64,000 nucleotides of DNA from Pseudomonas sp. ADAK18 (GTDB taxonomy: Bacteria > Pseudomonadota > Gammaproteobacteria > Pseudomonadales > Pseudomonadaceae). Location of the stretch: assembly GCF_012935695.1 (NCBI RefSeq), contig NZ_CP052859.1:3575001-3639000 (forward strand), given 5' to 3'. Both the position numbers and the translations under genes were made by a program. This document shows positions 19,545 to 31,558 of this stretch, piece by piece; the stretch's first letter is position 1, and each line of letters begins with the position of its first letter. The notes beneath the pieces were generated by a model. It was given only the letters and a program-made list of their open reading frames with translations, had not been told where the DNA came from and did not search any database.

Positions 19545-19629
19545 CTTCGCGAGCAAGCCCGCTCCCACATTCGACCGCATTTCTTCAGGGTATACGGGGT
19601 CAAGTGTGGGAGCGGGCTTGCTCGCGAAG
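19545..19629. repeat. REPIN (GCGAGCAAGCCCGCTCCCAC type)
   Basis: Inverted REP pair between the helicase and nagZ 3' ends. The left arm is CTTCGCGAGCAAGCCCGCTC and the complement ends at 19629. Same type as at 1807, 32013 and 49799. Confidence 0.9.
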
Positions 19630-19644
19630 GGCGCACCGCAGCTG

Positions 19645-20655
19645 TCAGTCGATTAATTGAGCATCCCGCAGCGCACCAAGCGCCGTCAGCCAACGCGGGT
19701 TCTGCTTGTACTCGGCAGAGGCGATTGCTTGGCCACGCATCCGCGCGATGCGCGCCGATGGGGTGACCTTCATACGCTGGGCGGCGCTCAGGGCCAGTTC
19801 AGCAGCCGCTCGGTCGTTGCACACCAGGCCCATGTCGCAGCCGGCAGTCAGCGCGGCTTCAATACGACTGGCAGCATCACCGACCACATGAGCGCCCGCC
19901 ATAGACAGGTCGTCGCTGAAAATCACGCCGTCAAATTGCAATTCGCCCCGCAGGATGTCCTGCAACCAGCGACGGGAGAAACCGGCCGGCTGCGAATCAA
20001 CCTGTGGGTAAATGACATGGGCTGGCATTACTGCCGCCAGTTGCTTGCTCAGTCGTGCGAAAGGCACCAGGTCGTTGGCGCGAATCTGCTCCAGGCTGCG
20101 CTCATCATTGGGAATGGCGACGTGGGAATCAGCTTCAGCCCAGCCGTGGCCAGGGAAATGCTTGCCGGTGGCAGCCATGCCTGCGCTGTTCATGCCGCGA
20201 ATAAAAGCACCCGCCAGCAAGGCGGCACGCTCAGGGTCGCCTTCGAATGAACGACTGCCTACGACGGCACTGCGCTGGTAATCCAGGTCCAGTACCGGGG
20301 CAAAGCTCAGGTCCAGGCCGACGGCCAACACTTCGGCGGCCATAATCCAGCCGCATTGCTCTGCCAGGTACTCGGCGTTGGGATTGTCCGCCAAGGCACG
20401 CATCGCCGGCAGCCGCACAAATCCTTGGCGCAGGCGTTGGACACGGCCGCCTTCCTGGTCAACTGCCAGCAGCAGATCAGGGCGCACCGCGCGAATCGCC
20501 GCGCTCAACTCACGCACCTGACGCGGATGCTCGATATTGCGCGCAAAAATAATCAGGCCGCCCACCTCGGGCTGACGCAACAAGTGGCGATCTTCAGCCG
20601 TCAGCCAGGTACCGGCAACGTCCACCATCAATGAGCCTTGCAGGGCCGCAGTCAT
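19645..20655 (-). CDS. nagZ: Beta-N-acetylglucosaminidase NagZ
   Basis: Cytoplasmic glycoside hydrolase family 3 enzyme of peptidoglycan recycling. It removes GlcNAc from GlcNAc-anhydroMur-peptides, producing the signal that induces AmpC beta-lactamase through AmpR in many pseudomonads. 336 aa. The hallmark KHFPGHGWAEADSH loop carries the catalytic histidine, and the nucleophile lies in SDDLSMAG. A strong AAGGAAGG ribosome-binding site precedes the ATG at 20655. It follows psrA in the same direction, separated by 167 bp. Confidence 0.95.
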   Translation of the reverse strand: MTAALQGSLMVDVAGTWLTAEDRHLLRQPEVGGLIIFARNIEHPRQVRELSAAIRAVRPDLLLAVDQEGGRVQRLRQGFVRLPAMRALADNPNAEYLAEQCGWIMAAEVLAVGLDLSFAPVLDLDYQRSAVVGSRSFEGDPERAALLAGAFIRGMNSAGMAATGKHFPGHGWAEADSHVAIPNDERSLEQIRANDLVPFARLSKQLAAVMPAHVIYPQVDSQPAGFSRRWLQDILRGELQFDGVIFSDDLSMAGAHVVGDAASRIEAALTAGCDMGLVCNDRAAAELALSAAQRMKVTPSARIARMRGQAIASAEYKQNPRWLTALGALRDAQLID

Positions 20656-20822
20656 AAACCTTCCTTAAATAGCGCACAACCCGAAGCCCGCGCGAGGTCG
20701 CATCGCCGGATCAGACCTGGCAATGGACGCTCAGCGTGAGCAACGGGTTGTGGATAAACATCTGAAATCGGCATGGACGGCTAGCTTAGCGGATGCCAGC
20801 GGCCACGCCCACCCGCAAGCGG

Positions 20823-21530
20823 TCAAACCTTGGCGGCAGCCGGTACGGACTTGCTGCGCGGGCGCAACTGGGCAGCGGCCATGGTCTGGTCGGTAACGCC
20901 GGTCTCGGCCCGCATACCAGCAGCCAGGAACGGCACCATCAGGCGCATCACCTGCTCAATGGAGGTATTGACGCCAAAATCAGTCTCGGCGATCGCTCGC
21001 AGGGCCTTGATCCCGGACATGCTGAACGCCGCAGCGCCGAGCATGAAATGCACGCGCCAGAACAATTCGATAGGGGGAATACGTGGCGCTGCTTCGTTAA
21101 CCAGCAACATATAGCGGCGGAACACCTTGCCATACATGTCTTCCAGGTAGCGCCGCAAGTGCCCCTGGCTCTGGCTGAATGCCAGGCCCAACAAACGCAT
21201 GAAGATTGACAGGTCGTTGCCACTGCGCGGCTGGACCACCAACGCTTGTTCGACCAGGATTTCCAACAAATCTTCCAGGCTCGGCTTGTTCTCAGGCTTG
21301 GCCTGGCGGCGCTCCAGTTCGCGATCAAGGCTGATGCAGAACGGCCCCAGGAAGCGCGAGAACACTGCCTGGATCAGGGCCTTTTTCGAGCCGAAATGAT
21401 AGTTCACTGCCGCCAGGTTGACCCCGGCCTTGCTGGTGATCAGCCGCAATGAAGTTTCAGCAAATCCTTTTTCCGCGAACAACTGCTCGGCAGCATCGAG
21501 AATGCGTTCAACGGTTTCCGACTGGGCCAT
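20823..21530 (-). CDS. psrA: TetR-family regulator PsrA
   Basis: Fatty-acid-responsive transcription factor that activates rpoS and represses beta-oxidation genes and itself in Pseudomonas. 235 aa from the ATG at 21530, which has GGAG 5 nt upstream; an in-frame start 18 nt earlier is less likely. The N-terminal helix-turn-helix (about residues 5-55: ERILDAAEQLFAEKGFAETS, then NYHFGSKKALIQAVF) is typical of TetR proteins, and the longer ligand domain and position beside lexA match PsrA. Two consensus PsrA boxes sit just upstream (21546-21572), so autoregulation is expected. Long-chain fatty acids release PsrA from DNA in characterised species. Confidence 0.93.
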   Translation of the reverse strand: MAQSETVERILDAAEQLFAEKGFAETSLRLITSKAGVNLAAVNYHFGSKKALIQAVFSRFLGPFCISLDRELERRQAKPENKPSLEDLLEILVEQALVVQPRSGNDLSIFMRLLGLAFSQSQGHLRRYLEDMYGKVFRRYMLLVNEAAPRIPPIELFWRVHFMLGAAAFSMSGIKALRAIAETDFGVNTSIEQVMRLMVPFLAAGMRAETGVTDQTMAAAQLRPRSKSVPAAAKV

Positions 21531-21545
21531 GGCTACTCCGCCTGA

Positions 21546-21572
21546 CAAACACTTGTTTGAAACATACGTTTC
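21546..21572. promoter_or_regulatory. Two abutting PsrA boxes upstream of psrA
   Basis: CAAACACTTGTTTG (21546-21559) and GAAACATACGTTTC (21559-21572) both match the PsrA operator G/CAAAC-N4-GTTTG/C, each a perfect palindrome of the arms, sharing the single base at 21559. They start 16 bp upstream of the psrA ATG. Confidence 0.85.
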
Positions 21573-21747
21573 ACTTTGTGTCTTGTCAAGCCTGCAGGTC
21601 CGTTTCCGGCCGGGCAGTCATCTCTTTCATCGCTATTTAATCACATCCACGAAGGTCTGTAGGCAGCGCTGTCCCGGTCATGTAGGACAGGTGACGGATG
21701 ACCGTCCAGCGGAGTGAGTAAAAACGATGATTGCCAAGCGCAGTCCA

Positions 21748-21782
21748 CTGTATATAATCCCAGTCACTGTATAAAAAGACAG
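21748..21782. promoter_or_regulatory. Two LexA (SOS) boxes upstream of lexA
   Basis: CTGTATATAATCCCAG (21748-21763) and CTGTATAAAAAGACAG (21767-21782) each fit CTG-N10-CAG of the gammaproteobacterial LexA site. The second ends 10 bp before the lexA ATG. They indicate tight autorepression of lexA-sulA. Confidence 0.92.
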
Positions 21783-21792
21783 AGCGATCAAC

Positions 21793-22401
21793 ATGCTAAA
21801 ACTGACGCCACGCCAAGCTGAGATTCTCGCCTTCATCAAGCGCTGCCTCGATGACAATGGCTACCCGCCAACTCGGGCAGAAATTGCGCAGGAACTGGGG
21901 TTCAAATCGCCCAACGCTGCCGAGGAACACCTCAAGGCTCTCGCCCGCAAAGGTGCGATCGAGATGACCCCAGGCGCTTCACGGGGCATTCGTATCCCTG
22001 GCTTCGAGGCCAAGGCCGACGAGTCGACCCTGCCGATCATCGGCCGTGTCGCTGCCGGTGCGCCAATCCTGGCGCAGCAGCACGTCGAGGAGTCCTGCAA
22101 CATCAACCCGACCTTCTTCCATCCCCGCGCCGACTACCTGCTACGGGTTCATGGCATGAGCATGAAGGACGTCGGCATTTTCGATGGCGACCTGCTGGCC
22201 GTCCATACCACCCGCGAAGCCCGCAACGGCCAGATCGTCGTTGCCCGTATCGGCGACGAGGTGACGGTCAAGCGCTTCAAGCGCGAAGGCAGCAAGGTCT
22301 GGCTCCTGGCCGAAAACCCCGAGTTCGCACCCATTGAAGTCAACCTGAAGGATCAGGATCTGGTGATTGAAGGCTTGAGCGTCGGCGTTATTCGCCGCTA
22401 A
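21793..22401 (+). CDS. lexA: LexA repressor
   Basis: Master repressor of the SOS response. 202 aa: N-terminal winged helix with the recognition helix around [15 protein letters not shown], hinge, and C-terminal self-cleaving protease domain. The cleavage bond is Ala88-Gly89 in GRVAAGAPI, and the catalytic pair is Ser123 (HGMSMKD) and Lys160. Two SOS boxes overlap its promoter. The sulA-like gene begins 10 bp downstream and is likely in the same operon, so both are induced together after RecA-stimulated cleavage. Confidence 0.97.
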   Translation: MLKLTPRQAEILAFIKRCLDDNGYPPTRAEIAQELGFKSPNAAEEHLKALARKGAIEMTPGASRGIRIPGFEAKADESTLPIIGRVAAGAPILAQQHVEESCNINPTFFHPRADYLLRVHGMSMKDVGIFDGDLLAVHTTREARNGQIVVARIGDEVTVKRFKREGSKVWLLAENPEFAPIEVNLKDQDLVIEGLSVGVIRR

Positions 22402-22411
22402 CGGAGGCATC

Positions 22412-22888
22412 ATGCAGTTTCCACACACACCACAACACACTCAGCTTCCGCTGTTTGAAGCCTTCATGATGGCGCAACCCCTTGCGCCAATCCTCAAGGA
22501 GTCGGTCGAGGCGCCCTGGAGCGCCGAACCCGAGACGTTCAGTGAACTGTCGTTGCGCGGTGCCGCCGGGAACTGCCTGAACCTGCTGGCCCCCATTCTT
22601 CGCGAACTGAGCGAAGAACAGGATGCACGCTGGCTGACACTGATCGCCCCGCCTTCCAGCCTGACCCAGGCCTGGTTACGGGATGCGGGCCTGAATCGCG
22701 AGCGCATTCTGTTGCTGCAACCCCGTGGCACACAGAGCGCCCAACAGTTGACCTGCGAAGCCTTGCGCCTGGGCCGTAGCCATACAGTAGTCAGCTGGCT
22801 GAACCCGCTGAGTACAACGGCCAGACAGCAGTTGATCAGCGCGGCGCGGGATGGCGACGCACAGAGCCTGAACATTCGATTGGGATAA
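22412..22888 (+). CDS. sulA: SOS cell-division inhibitor SulA
   Basis: 158-aa protein expected to block FtsZ polymerisation during DNA damage. The C-terminal half contains the SulA core: ELSLRGAAGNCLNLLAPILR, RWLTLIAPPSSLTQAWLRDAGL and the segment LGRSHTVVSWLNPLS. Pseudomonas SulA proteins share only the fold and key positions with the E. coli protein. It lies 10 bp behind lexA in the same direction, the conserved Pseudomonas arrangement. After its stop, an imperfect hairpin (22891-22920, arms CCTGG..AACGC and GCGTT..CCAGG) has no T run. Confidence 0.88.
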   Translation: MQFPHTPQHTQLPLFEAFMMAQPLAPILKESVEAPWSAEPETFSELSLRGAAGNCLNLLAPILRELSEEQDARWLTLIAPPSSLTQAWLRDAGLNRERILLLQPRGTQSAQQLTCEALRLGRSHTVVSWLNPLSTTARQQLISAARDGDAQSLNIRLG

Positions 22889-23047
22889 TTCCTGGGCCAA
22901 CGCGGAAAGCGTTACCAGGATGTAATGAAAAATCGTCCGACTTGCAGTTATCTGGCTTATCGTCAGAGCCTGCAATAGACGCGAGGCTTCTCCAGGATTG
23001 AGAAGCCGATCTGTAACTTCAAACTCGCAAAAAACCGACAAACGGAC

Positions 23048-23281
23048 TCAGTGAAGAATCCGTGGGCCGTCGTCTTTCTCCGGCTCGCCTTCAGCCAGGC
23101 GTCCCGCCATCTGCACGCCGACGCTCAACATGGCTTTTGCCACTTCTACATGCTGGCCTTGCAGGAACGCCTTGGCGTCCTCGGAAAAGTCCAGAATCAC
23201 CAGAGAACCCTCGTCCTCAGCCCTGCGCAGCTCAATTCGGCCGTCGGGCAGTTCAACAATTTCCAGAAAGGACGTTGGCAT
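23048..23281 (-). CDS. Small conserved hypothetical protein
   Basis: 77-aa acidic cytoplasmic protein (MPTSFLEIVELPDGRIELRRA..., C terminus GEPEKDDGPRILH) without membrane segments or recognised catalytic motifs. It occupies the PA3009 position next to sulA in Pseudomonas. The start at 23281 is chosen because the conserved region begins with MPTSFLEIVELPDG and GGAG lies about 11 nt upstream; an ATG at 23323 would add 14 residues and also has a GAGG upstream. No function can be assigned. The residue pattern (ELPDGRIELRR) suggests a small beta-rich fold. Confidence 0.75.
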   Translation of the reverse strand: MPTSFLEIVELPDGRIELRRAEDEGSLVILDFSEDAKAFLQGQHVEVAKAMLSVGVQMAGRLAEGEPEKDDGPRILH

Positions 23282-23387
23282 AAAAGTCTGTTCTCCACGA
23301 AAGGCCGAGATTATATCAGTCATCCACTTGGCCTCGCTCGGGATCTGGGCCGCTTTCTTTACGATTTGATGAATGGTGCAACCAGAT

Positions 23388-23420
23388 TGATCGTTCCCAT
23401 GCTCTGTGCGGAAACGATCA
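23388..23420. repeat. Imperfect inverted repeat TGATCGTTCC / GGAAACGATCA
   Basis: Arms 23388-23397 and 23410-23420 differ by one inserted base and enclose about 12 nt. It lies between two minus-strand genes just after the 23433-23954 stop. There is no T run, so it could be an operator or an RNA processing hairpin. Confidence 0.5.
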
Positions 23421-23432
23421 TTAGTTCACTTA

Positions 23433-23954
23433 TCAGCACTCACTCAACCCATCACGAAACCGAATCGCCAGCTTCTTGAGCTCCTGCCGCCAACTCTCAA
23501 GCTCTTCCCGACTCAACGGCTCCGGCCCCTCTTCTTCCAGGCTCACCGCCACGATCAGCGGCTGGGTCACATCGCCCTTGGGCTTGTGTGGCACTCGTGG
23601 TGGCTGGAACATCGCCGAATGAGCTACCAGCAAGCGTGCCAACCAACTGTCCGGGCTCTGCGTCATTTCCACCAGCTCGGCCAATTCCGGGATAGCGATG
23701 GATTCCGACACCTCACGCGTCAGGATCATTTCGGCCCGTGGCGCGCCCGCTTGAGGCAGGCGATAGAACCCGGCGATCTCATGGCACAACCCCAACAAAG
23801 CGCCGTAGAGGTGGAACAGCGCCGACTCACGCCCGGCCTGCACCAGCGCGATAGCGTTCATCTCCTTTCCCTCCTCGGCGCGACCAAGGGCTTCCAGGGA
23901 CAAACCCGCGAAGTAAATTTTCTGATTGGTACGAGTATAGAGTTCGTTAGCCAT
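23433..23954 (-). CDS. DUF6586-family conserved protein
   Basis: 173-aa cytoplasmic protein of unknown function. The N terminus MANELYTRTNQKIYFAGLSLEAL is followed by a mainly helical body (ALVQAGRESALFHLYGALLGLCHEIAGFYRLP), reminiscent of a PasA/HEPN-like helical bundle but with no catalytic signature. The C terminus is acidic then basic (EELESWRQELKKLAIRFRDGL). The start is ATG 23954, with GGAG about 10 nt upstream; an earlier in-frame ATG adds five residues and is less likely. It corresponds to the conserved PA3010-type gene between sulA and topA. The family name is from memory. Confidence 0.7.
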   Translation of the reverse strand: MANELYTRTNQKIYFAGLSLEALGRAEEGKEMNAIALVQAGRESALFHLYGALLGLCHEIAGFYRLPQAGAPRAEMILTREVSESIAIPELAELVEMTQSPDSWLARLLVAHSAMFQPPRVPHKPKGDVTQPLIVAVSLEEEGPEPLSREELESWRQELKKLAIRFRDGLSEC

Positions 23955-24038
23955 GACGGCAGTCTCCACAACAACATAGGGCGCGATGCTCGTTTAGCTT
24001 AGCAGTGTCATGGATCGGCCAAGCCCACTGCAAGCCCA

Positions 24039-24067
24039 AAAAAAGGCCGCCTGTGAAGGCGGCCTTT
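24039..24067 (-). terminator. Intrinsic terminator of topA
   Basis: On the minus strand, AAAGGCCGCC and GGCGGCCTTT pair around a short loop and are followed by a run of T, about 20 nt after the topA stop codon. Confidence 0.9.
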
Positions 24068-24087
24068 CGGTCAAACGGGTAACAGGA

Positions 24088-26709
24088 TCAAGCGCCTTGG
24101 CGCTTGTCCTCGACCTTCCACTTGCCACCGTCGTAGAACGCCTTCCAACCAGTAGGCTTGCCCTCGACCTCGGTCTGCACGTACTGCTCCTTGGTCTTGC
24201 GGCTGTAGCGGATCACAGCCGGGCGACCATCCGGATCTTTCTTCGGTGCTTCGCAGAGGAAGTGGTACTTCGGATCGATTTCGTCCTTGTGGGGCACGAT
24301 CTCGATCACCAGTGGCGCACGGGTCTCACGGTTTTTCGGAAATTGGCTGGCGGCCAGGAACAGGCCCGAAGCGCCGTCACGTAGGATGTAGGTGTCGTTG
24401 ACCTTCTCGCACTTGAGTTCAGGCATCTTCACCGGGTCCATTTTCGGCGGTGCCGCGTCACCGCTTTTCAGCAGTTTGCGGGTGTTCTTGCAGGTAGGGT
24501 TGGTGCACCCGAAGAACTTGCCGAAGCGGCCAGTCTTGAGCTGCATCTCACTGCCACACTTGTCACACTCCAGGCTCGGACCTTCGTAGCCCTTGATGCG
24601 GTAAGTGCCTTCCTCGATCTCGTAGCCGTTGCAATCCGGGTTGTTACCGCAGATGTGCAGCTTGTGCTTCTCATCCAGCAGGTAGGCGTCCATCGCCGTG
24701 CTGCAGATTGGGCAGCGATGCTTGCCACGCAGTACCAGCGACTCGGACTCACCCTCGTCATCGGCAGCGATTTCATCGCCTGGTACCAGGTTGACGGTCG
24801 CCTTGCAGCGCTCTTTCGGCGGCAGGCTATAGCCCGAACAACCGAGGAACACACCGGTGGACGCTGTTCGAATCTGCATTGGTCGCCCGCAGGTGAGGCA
24901 CGGAATATCCGTCATCACCGGCTGATTGGCGCGCATGCCGTTCTCGGCGCTTTCGGCTACTTCGAGTTTTTTCTTGAAGTCGCCATAGAACTCGTCGAGC
25001 ACATTTTTCCAGTCGCGCTCGCCCTGGGCCACATCATCGAGGTTCTCTTCCATGCCGGCGGTGAAGCCGTAGTCCATCAGGTTGGAGAAGCTCTCCGATA
25101 AACGCTCGGTGACGATATCGCCCATCTTTTCCGAGTAGAAACGACGGTTATGCAGTGCAACGTAACCACGGTCCTGGATGGTGGAAATAATCGCCGCGTA
25201 GGTCGAAGGACGACCGATACCGCGTTTCTCCATCTCCTTGACCAGGCTGGCTTCTGAATAACGGGCCGGCGGCTTGGTGAAGTGCTGGCTCGGATCAAGC
25301 TTGATCAGCTTCATCACGTCGCCCTGGGCCATATCCGGCAGCACATCGTCGTCGCCCGGCTTGGCAATTTGCGGCATGACACGGGTGTAGCCGTCGAACT
25401 TGAGGATACGACCCTTGGCCCGCAACTCGAAGTCCCCGGCACCGACACTGACGGTGGTCGACAGGTATTGCGCCGGCAGCATCTGGCAGGCGAGGAACTG
25501 GCGCCAGATCAGCTCGTAAAGGCGCTCAGCGTCGCGCTCCATGCCGGTCAACTTACTTGGCTCGGTGTTGGCATCAGAAGGACGAATCGCTTCGTGAGCC
25601 TCTTGTGCACCTTCCTTGCTGCTGTAGACGTTAGGTTTTTCCGGCAGGTACTTCTTGCCGAACTCACCTTCAATATAGGTACGCGCCATCGCGACCGCAT
25701 CCAACGACAGGTTGGTGGAGTCGGTACGCATATACGTGATGTAGCCCGCTTCATACAGACGCTGGGCCATCATCATGGTCTTCTTCACCCCGAAGCCCAG
25801 GCGGTTACTCGCGGCCTGTTGCAGGGTGGATGTGATGAACGGTGCCGACGCCTTACTGCTGGTAGGCTTGTCTTCACGCTTGACGATGCTGTAGCTGGAA
25901 GACTTGAGCTTCTCCAGCGCGGCCATGGCCTGGGCTTCGTTGAGTGGCTTGAACGCCTCGCCTTTCTCGCGGGCCACTTCAAAGCGCACGTTCGCGCCTT
26001 TGGCAGTGCCGAGGTCAGCATGGACTTCCCAGTACTCTTCGGGGTTGAACGCACGAATCTCGCGCTCACGCTCCACCACCAGCTTCACGGCAACCGATTG
26101 CACACGACCGGCAGACAGGCCACGGGCGATCTTCGCCCATAGCAACGGCGAGACCATGTAGCCCACGACGCGGTCGAGGAAACGACGGGCCTGCTGGGCA
26201 TTGACGCGGTCGATGTCCAGTTCGCCCGGCTTGGAGAAGGCTTCCTGGATCGCCTTCTTGGTAATTTCGTTGAACACCACGCGCTTATAGCGGCTGTCGT
26301 CACCACCGATGGCTTCCCGCAGGTGCCAGGCAATGGCTTCCCCTTCGCGGTCCAAGTCGGTTGCGAGATAGATGGTGTCAGCATCTTTGGCGAGCCGGCG
26401 CAGCTCTTCGATGACCTTTTCCTTGCCTGGGAGGATCTCGTACTTGGCTTTCCAGCCATGATCGGGATCGACACCCATGCGCGAGACCAGCTGCTTGCGC
26501 GCTTTCTCTTTAGGCGTGAGCACCGGACCTTCGCCCGCAGCCGCCTTGCCGCGCTTGGCGGCTGGCTCCTTGCTGGCGCTAGCCGAACCGCTGGTGGGCA
26601 GGTCTCGGATATGGCCGATACTCGACTTCACCACGTACTCGTTACCCAAGTACTTGTTGATGGTCTTGGCCTTAGCCGGGGATTCCACAATGACCAGCGA
26701 TTTGCCCAT
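24088..26709 (-). CDS. topA: DNA topoisomerase I
   Basis: Type IA topoisomerase that relaxes negative supercoils. 873 aa from [17 protein letters not shown]; an upstream in-frame start adds 26 residues not expected in the family. The TOPRIM domain ([17 protein letters not shown]) and the active-site tyrosine in [13 protein letters not shown] are present. Three C-terminal four-cysteine zinc motifs follow (CLTCG..CSGY, CPIC..CGNNPDC, CDKCG..CTNPTC), then a basic tail ([20 protein letters not shown]). The insertion after RDLPTSG (residues about 40-65, [17 protein letters not shown]) is a low-complexity linker common in Pseudomonas TopA. The DUF1653 gene lies upstream in the same direction. Confidence 0.97.
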   Translation of the reverse strand: MGKSLVIVESPAKAKTINKYLGNEYVVKSSIGHIRDLPTSGSASASKEPAAKRGKAAAGEGPVLTPKEKARKQLVSRMGVDPDHGWKAKYEILPGKEKVIEELRRLAKDADTIYLATDLDREGEAIAWHLREAIGGDDSRYKRVVFNEITKKAIQEAFSKPGELDIDRVNAQQARRFLDRVVGYMVSPLLWAKIARGLSAGRVQSVAVKLVVEREREIRAFNPEEYWEVHADLGTAKGANVRFEVAREKGEAFKPLNEAQAMAALEKLKSSSYSIVKREDKPTSSKASAPFITSTLQQAASNRLGFGVKKTMMMAQRLYEAGYITYMRTDSTNLSLDAVAMARTYIEGEFGKKYLPEKPNVYSSKEGAQEAHEAIRPSDANTEPSKLTGMERDAERLYELIWRQFLACQMLPAQYLSTTVSVGAGDFELRAKGRILKFDGYTRVMPQIAKPGDDDVLPDMAQGDVMKLIKLDPSQHFTKPPARYSEASLVKEMEKRGIGRPSTYAAIISTIQDRGYVALHNRRFYSEKMGDIVTERLSESFSNLMDYGFTAGMEENLDDVAQGERDWKNVLDEFYGDFKKKLEVAESAENGMRANQPVMTDIPCLTCGRPMQIRTASTGVFLGCSGYSLPPKERCKATVNLVPGDEIAADDEGESESLVLRGKHRCPICSTAMDAYLLDEKHKLHICGNNPDCNGYEIEEGTYRIKGYEGPSLECDKCGSEMQLKTGRFGKFFGCTNPTCKNTRKLLKSGDAAPPKMDPVKMPELKCEKVNDTYILRDGASGLFLAASQFPKNRETRAPLVIEIVPHKDEIDPKYHFLCEAPKKDPDGRPAVIRYSRKTKEQYVQTEVEGKPTGWKAFYDGGKWKVEDKRQGA

Positions 26710-26823
26710 GGATCGGAAAATTCCTGAATTCGAGAAGTGAAAGGCGGTTGGCGCCTGACGCGGCAACGCTATATATAGTGGCAACAAGGTGAGGTCAAGC
26801 GCAGCATTCTGCGCGGCCTGCCT

Positions 26824-27060
26824 TTATTGCGCTGAAAAAAGGCTGGGTTCGACCTGGATCAAAGCAAAGCGCGGGACCTGTTCGCCGTCAACCTCGACAG
26901 TCTCCAGGAACATGCTCAAGGGACGCACCCAAAAGCCGTAATCGCCATACAGTGCTTGGTAGAACACTACTTCTTCTTCGGTTTCCGAGTGCCGTGCCAC
27001 ATTAAAAACACGGTACTGCGGACCTTTATAATGTTGGTAGAGCCCTGGTTCGACTTTCAT
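26824..27060 (-). CDS. DUF1653-domain small protein
   Basis: 78-aa soluble protein with the full DUF1653 pattern: VEPGLYQHYKGPQYRVFNVARHSETEEEVVFYQ, then LYGDYGFWVRPLSMFLETVEVDGEQVPRF. The fold is a small beta barrel; the biochemical role is unknown, although some relatives are fused to phosphohydrolases. It sits between fadA and topA, as in other Pseudomonas (PA3012 position, from memory). A terminator upstream of it (27108-27140) separates it from fadBA, so it probably has its own promoter. Confidence 0.85.
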   Translation of the reverse strand: MKVEPGLYQHYKGPQYRVFNVARHSETEEEVVFYQALYGDYGFWVRPLSMFLETVEVDGEQVPRFALIQVEPSLFSAQ

Positions 27061-27107
27061 GCTCTGGCCCTCTCACAAAAATTGTTAAAAAAAAATTACA
27101 AAACCTT

Positions 27108-27140
27108 CCAAAAAACAAAAACCGGGGCACTGGGCCCCGG
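27108..27140 (-). terminator. Intrinsic terminator of fadBA
   Basis: On the minus strand, CCGGGGC pairs with GCCCCGG (27134-27140 with 27122-27128), followed by TTTTTGTTTTTT, starting about 19 nt after the fadA stop. Confidence 0.9.
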
Positions 27141-27158
27141 CTTCCGTCAACCGAACGC

Positions 27159-30511
<3,353 letters not shown>

Positions 30512-30883
30512 CAACTGATCTCCACGATATGGAAGCTGAACAGTACACGTTGGACGCTGGCCGCAGGTTCAGCAGGGACGTTACCGTCGATGCTACGCCA
30601 ATCCGCCAGGCACACCCGTCAACGCGATAGTCGGGATTCTGTAAGAGCGGTCTGAAATACAAACGCTCAATTCATACGCCCGTTTGATTTGGGTACGCCA
30701 CCTTCATCCAAATTCGGGCAATTGTCAATCGCCCGAAAGAGCAGGCAAAACGCGACTTTTCAGTCATTTCAGAACCCGCGCTATACATCAGCGGCTCACC
30801 AATGTTTAAGCATTCACCAAATCAATAGTAGGAAAATTCTCGCAAAAACCTGTACAGCCAGGGATATCCGACTAGGCTAGCGG
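30512..30883. other. fadB upstream region
   Basis: No gene is visible. It contains the fadB promoter on the minus strand and PsrA-like half-sites CAAAC (30660-30664) and GTTTG (30682-30686), whose 17-bp spacing does not match the known operator. The promoter of the putative small RNA begins near its right end (CTAGGCT at 30872-30878). Confidence 0.5.
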
Positions 30884-30990
30884 CAACCGTAACAGGATCG
30901 TATAAGCGCTTGGATGAATACCCAGCGTAGGGAAAATCGATTACCGGCCTGCCTGGCCAACTCCAGCCCGATGATTATGTCGGGCTTTTT
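30884..30990 (+). ncRNA. Candidate small regulatory RNA with intrinsic terminator
   Basis: A plus-strand intrinsic terminator (AGCCCGA 30965-30971, TCGGGCT 30980-30986, then T run to 30990) stands between two minus-strand genes with no plus-strand ORF before it, so it must end a non-coding transcript. A -10-like CTAGGCT (30872-30878), resembling RpoS-type promoters, would start a transcript of about 105 nt. Internal hairpins are CGCTTGG/CCCAGCG (30907-30913, 30921-30927) and GGCC/GGCC (30946-30958). GGA triplets occur at 30895, 30912 and 30931. It may belong to a known Pseudomonas sRNA family (RgsA/P16 came to mind), but this could not be confirmed by reading alone. Confidence 0.55.
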
Positions 30991-31016
30991 ATTGCCTGGC
31001 TTTCTGTGGGCGCGAA

Positions 31017-31454
31017 TCAGGCCAGAGCCTTGAGCAAGGACGCAATGTCTTGCAAAACACTCGCCTCGCCCTTCTCGCCCCAATACAAGGCGATCATTTG
31101 CTTGTCTGCTTCGACCTTATAGACGTTGGCCGGCAGCGTCGCAAAATGTGGCAACAACTTTTCATCAACGCAGATTTCCTGCCATTGATTGACCCAGATT
31201 CCCGGCTCCAACTGCCAATAACTCCAGCATTGAGGCGTATTGCCCCGCCGTGGCCGGCAATACTGCGCACAGGGGCTTGGCGGCTCCTGCTTGAGCCAGT
31301 GCGGCCACTCCTGGGGCGCCAGTTGCATGGCCAGGCCGATGCGGCGCGCCTCCATGCGCAGGGCCATGCGTCCGCTCTGGTGGCGCGAGGGACGCAGCCA
31401 TGCCAGAGGGCTCAAGACCACCACAAGGATTGACACCACTATCCAGACCGTCAT
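31017..31454 (-). CDS. Conserved membrane-anchored hypothetical protein
   Basis: 145-aa protein with one N-terminal membrane segment (MTVWIVVSILVVVLSPLAWL) and a soluble domain containing a WPHWL motif and several cysteines (CAQYCRPRRGNTPQCWSYW). The C terminus is amphipathic (ASVLQDIASLLKALA). The start at 31454 places the membrane segment at the N terminus; a longer in-frame start at 31565 runs into the uspA promoter and is rejected. It corresponds to the PA3015-type gene next to fadBA. No function can be assigned. Confidence 0.75.
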   Translation of the reverse strand: MTVWIVVSILVVVLSPLAWLRPSRHQSGRMALRMEARRIGLAMQLAPQEWPHWLKQEPPSPCAQYCRPRRGNTPQCWSYWQLEPGIWVNQWQEICVDEKLLPHFATLPANVYKVEADKQMIALYWGEKGEASVLQDIASLLKALA

Positions 31455-31558
31455 ATGTGTACTCCCGAATTCTTGATGAGCGGATTTGACCTGACGCAAC
31501 CCCATCCGCTTGAAACCAGCCATACTGAACTTATTGCAGTCCCCTGGAGGAACGCCCC

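Noticed and set aside
22891..22920. Hairpin after sulA as an intrinsic terminator
   Set aside because: The stem is interrupted and there is no T run; kept only as a remark under sulA.
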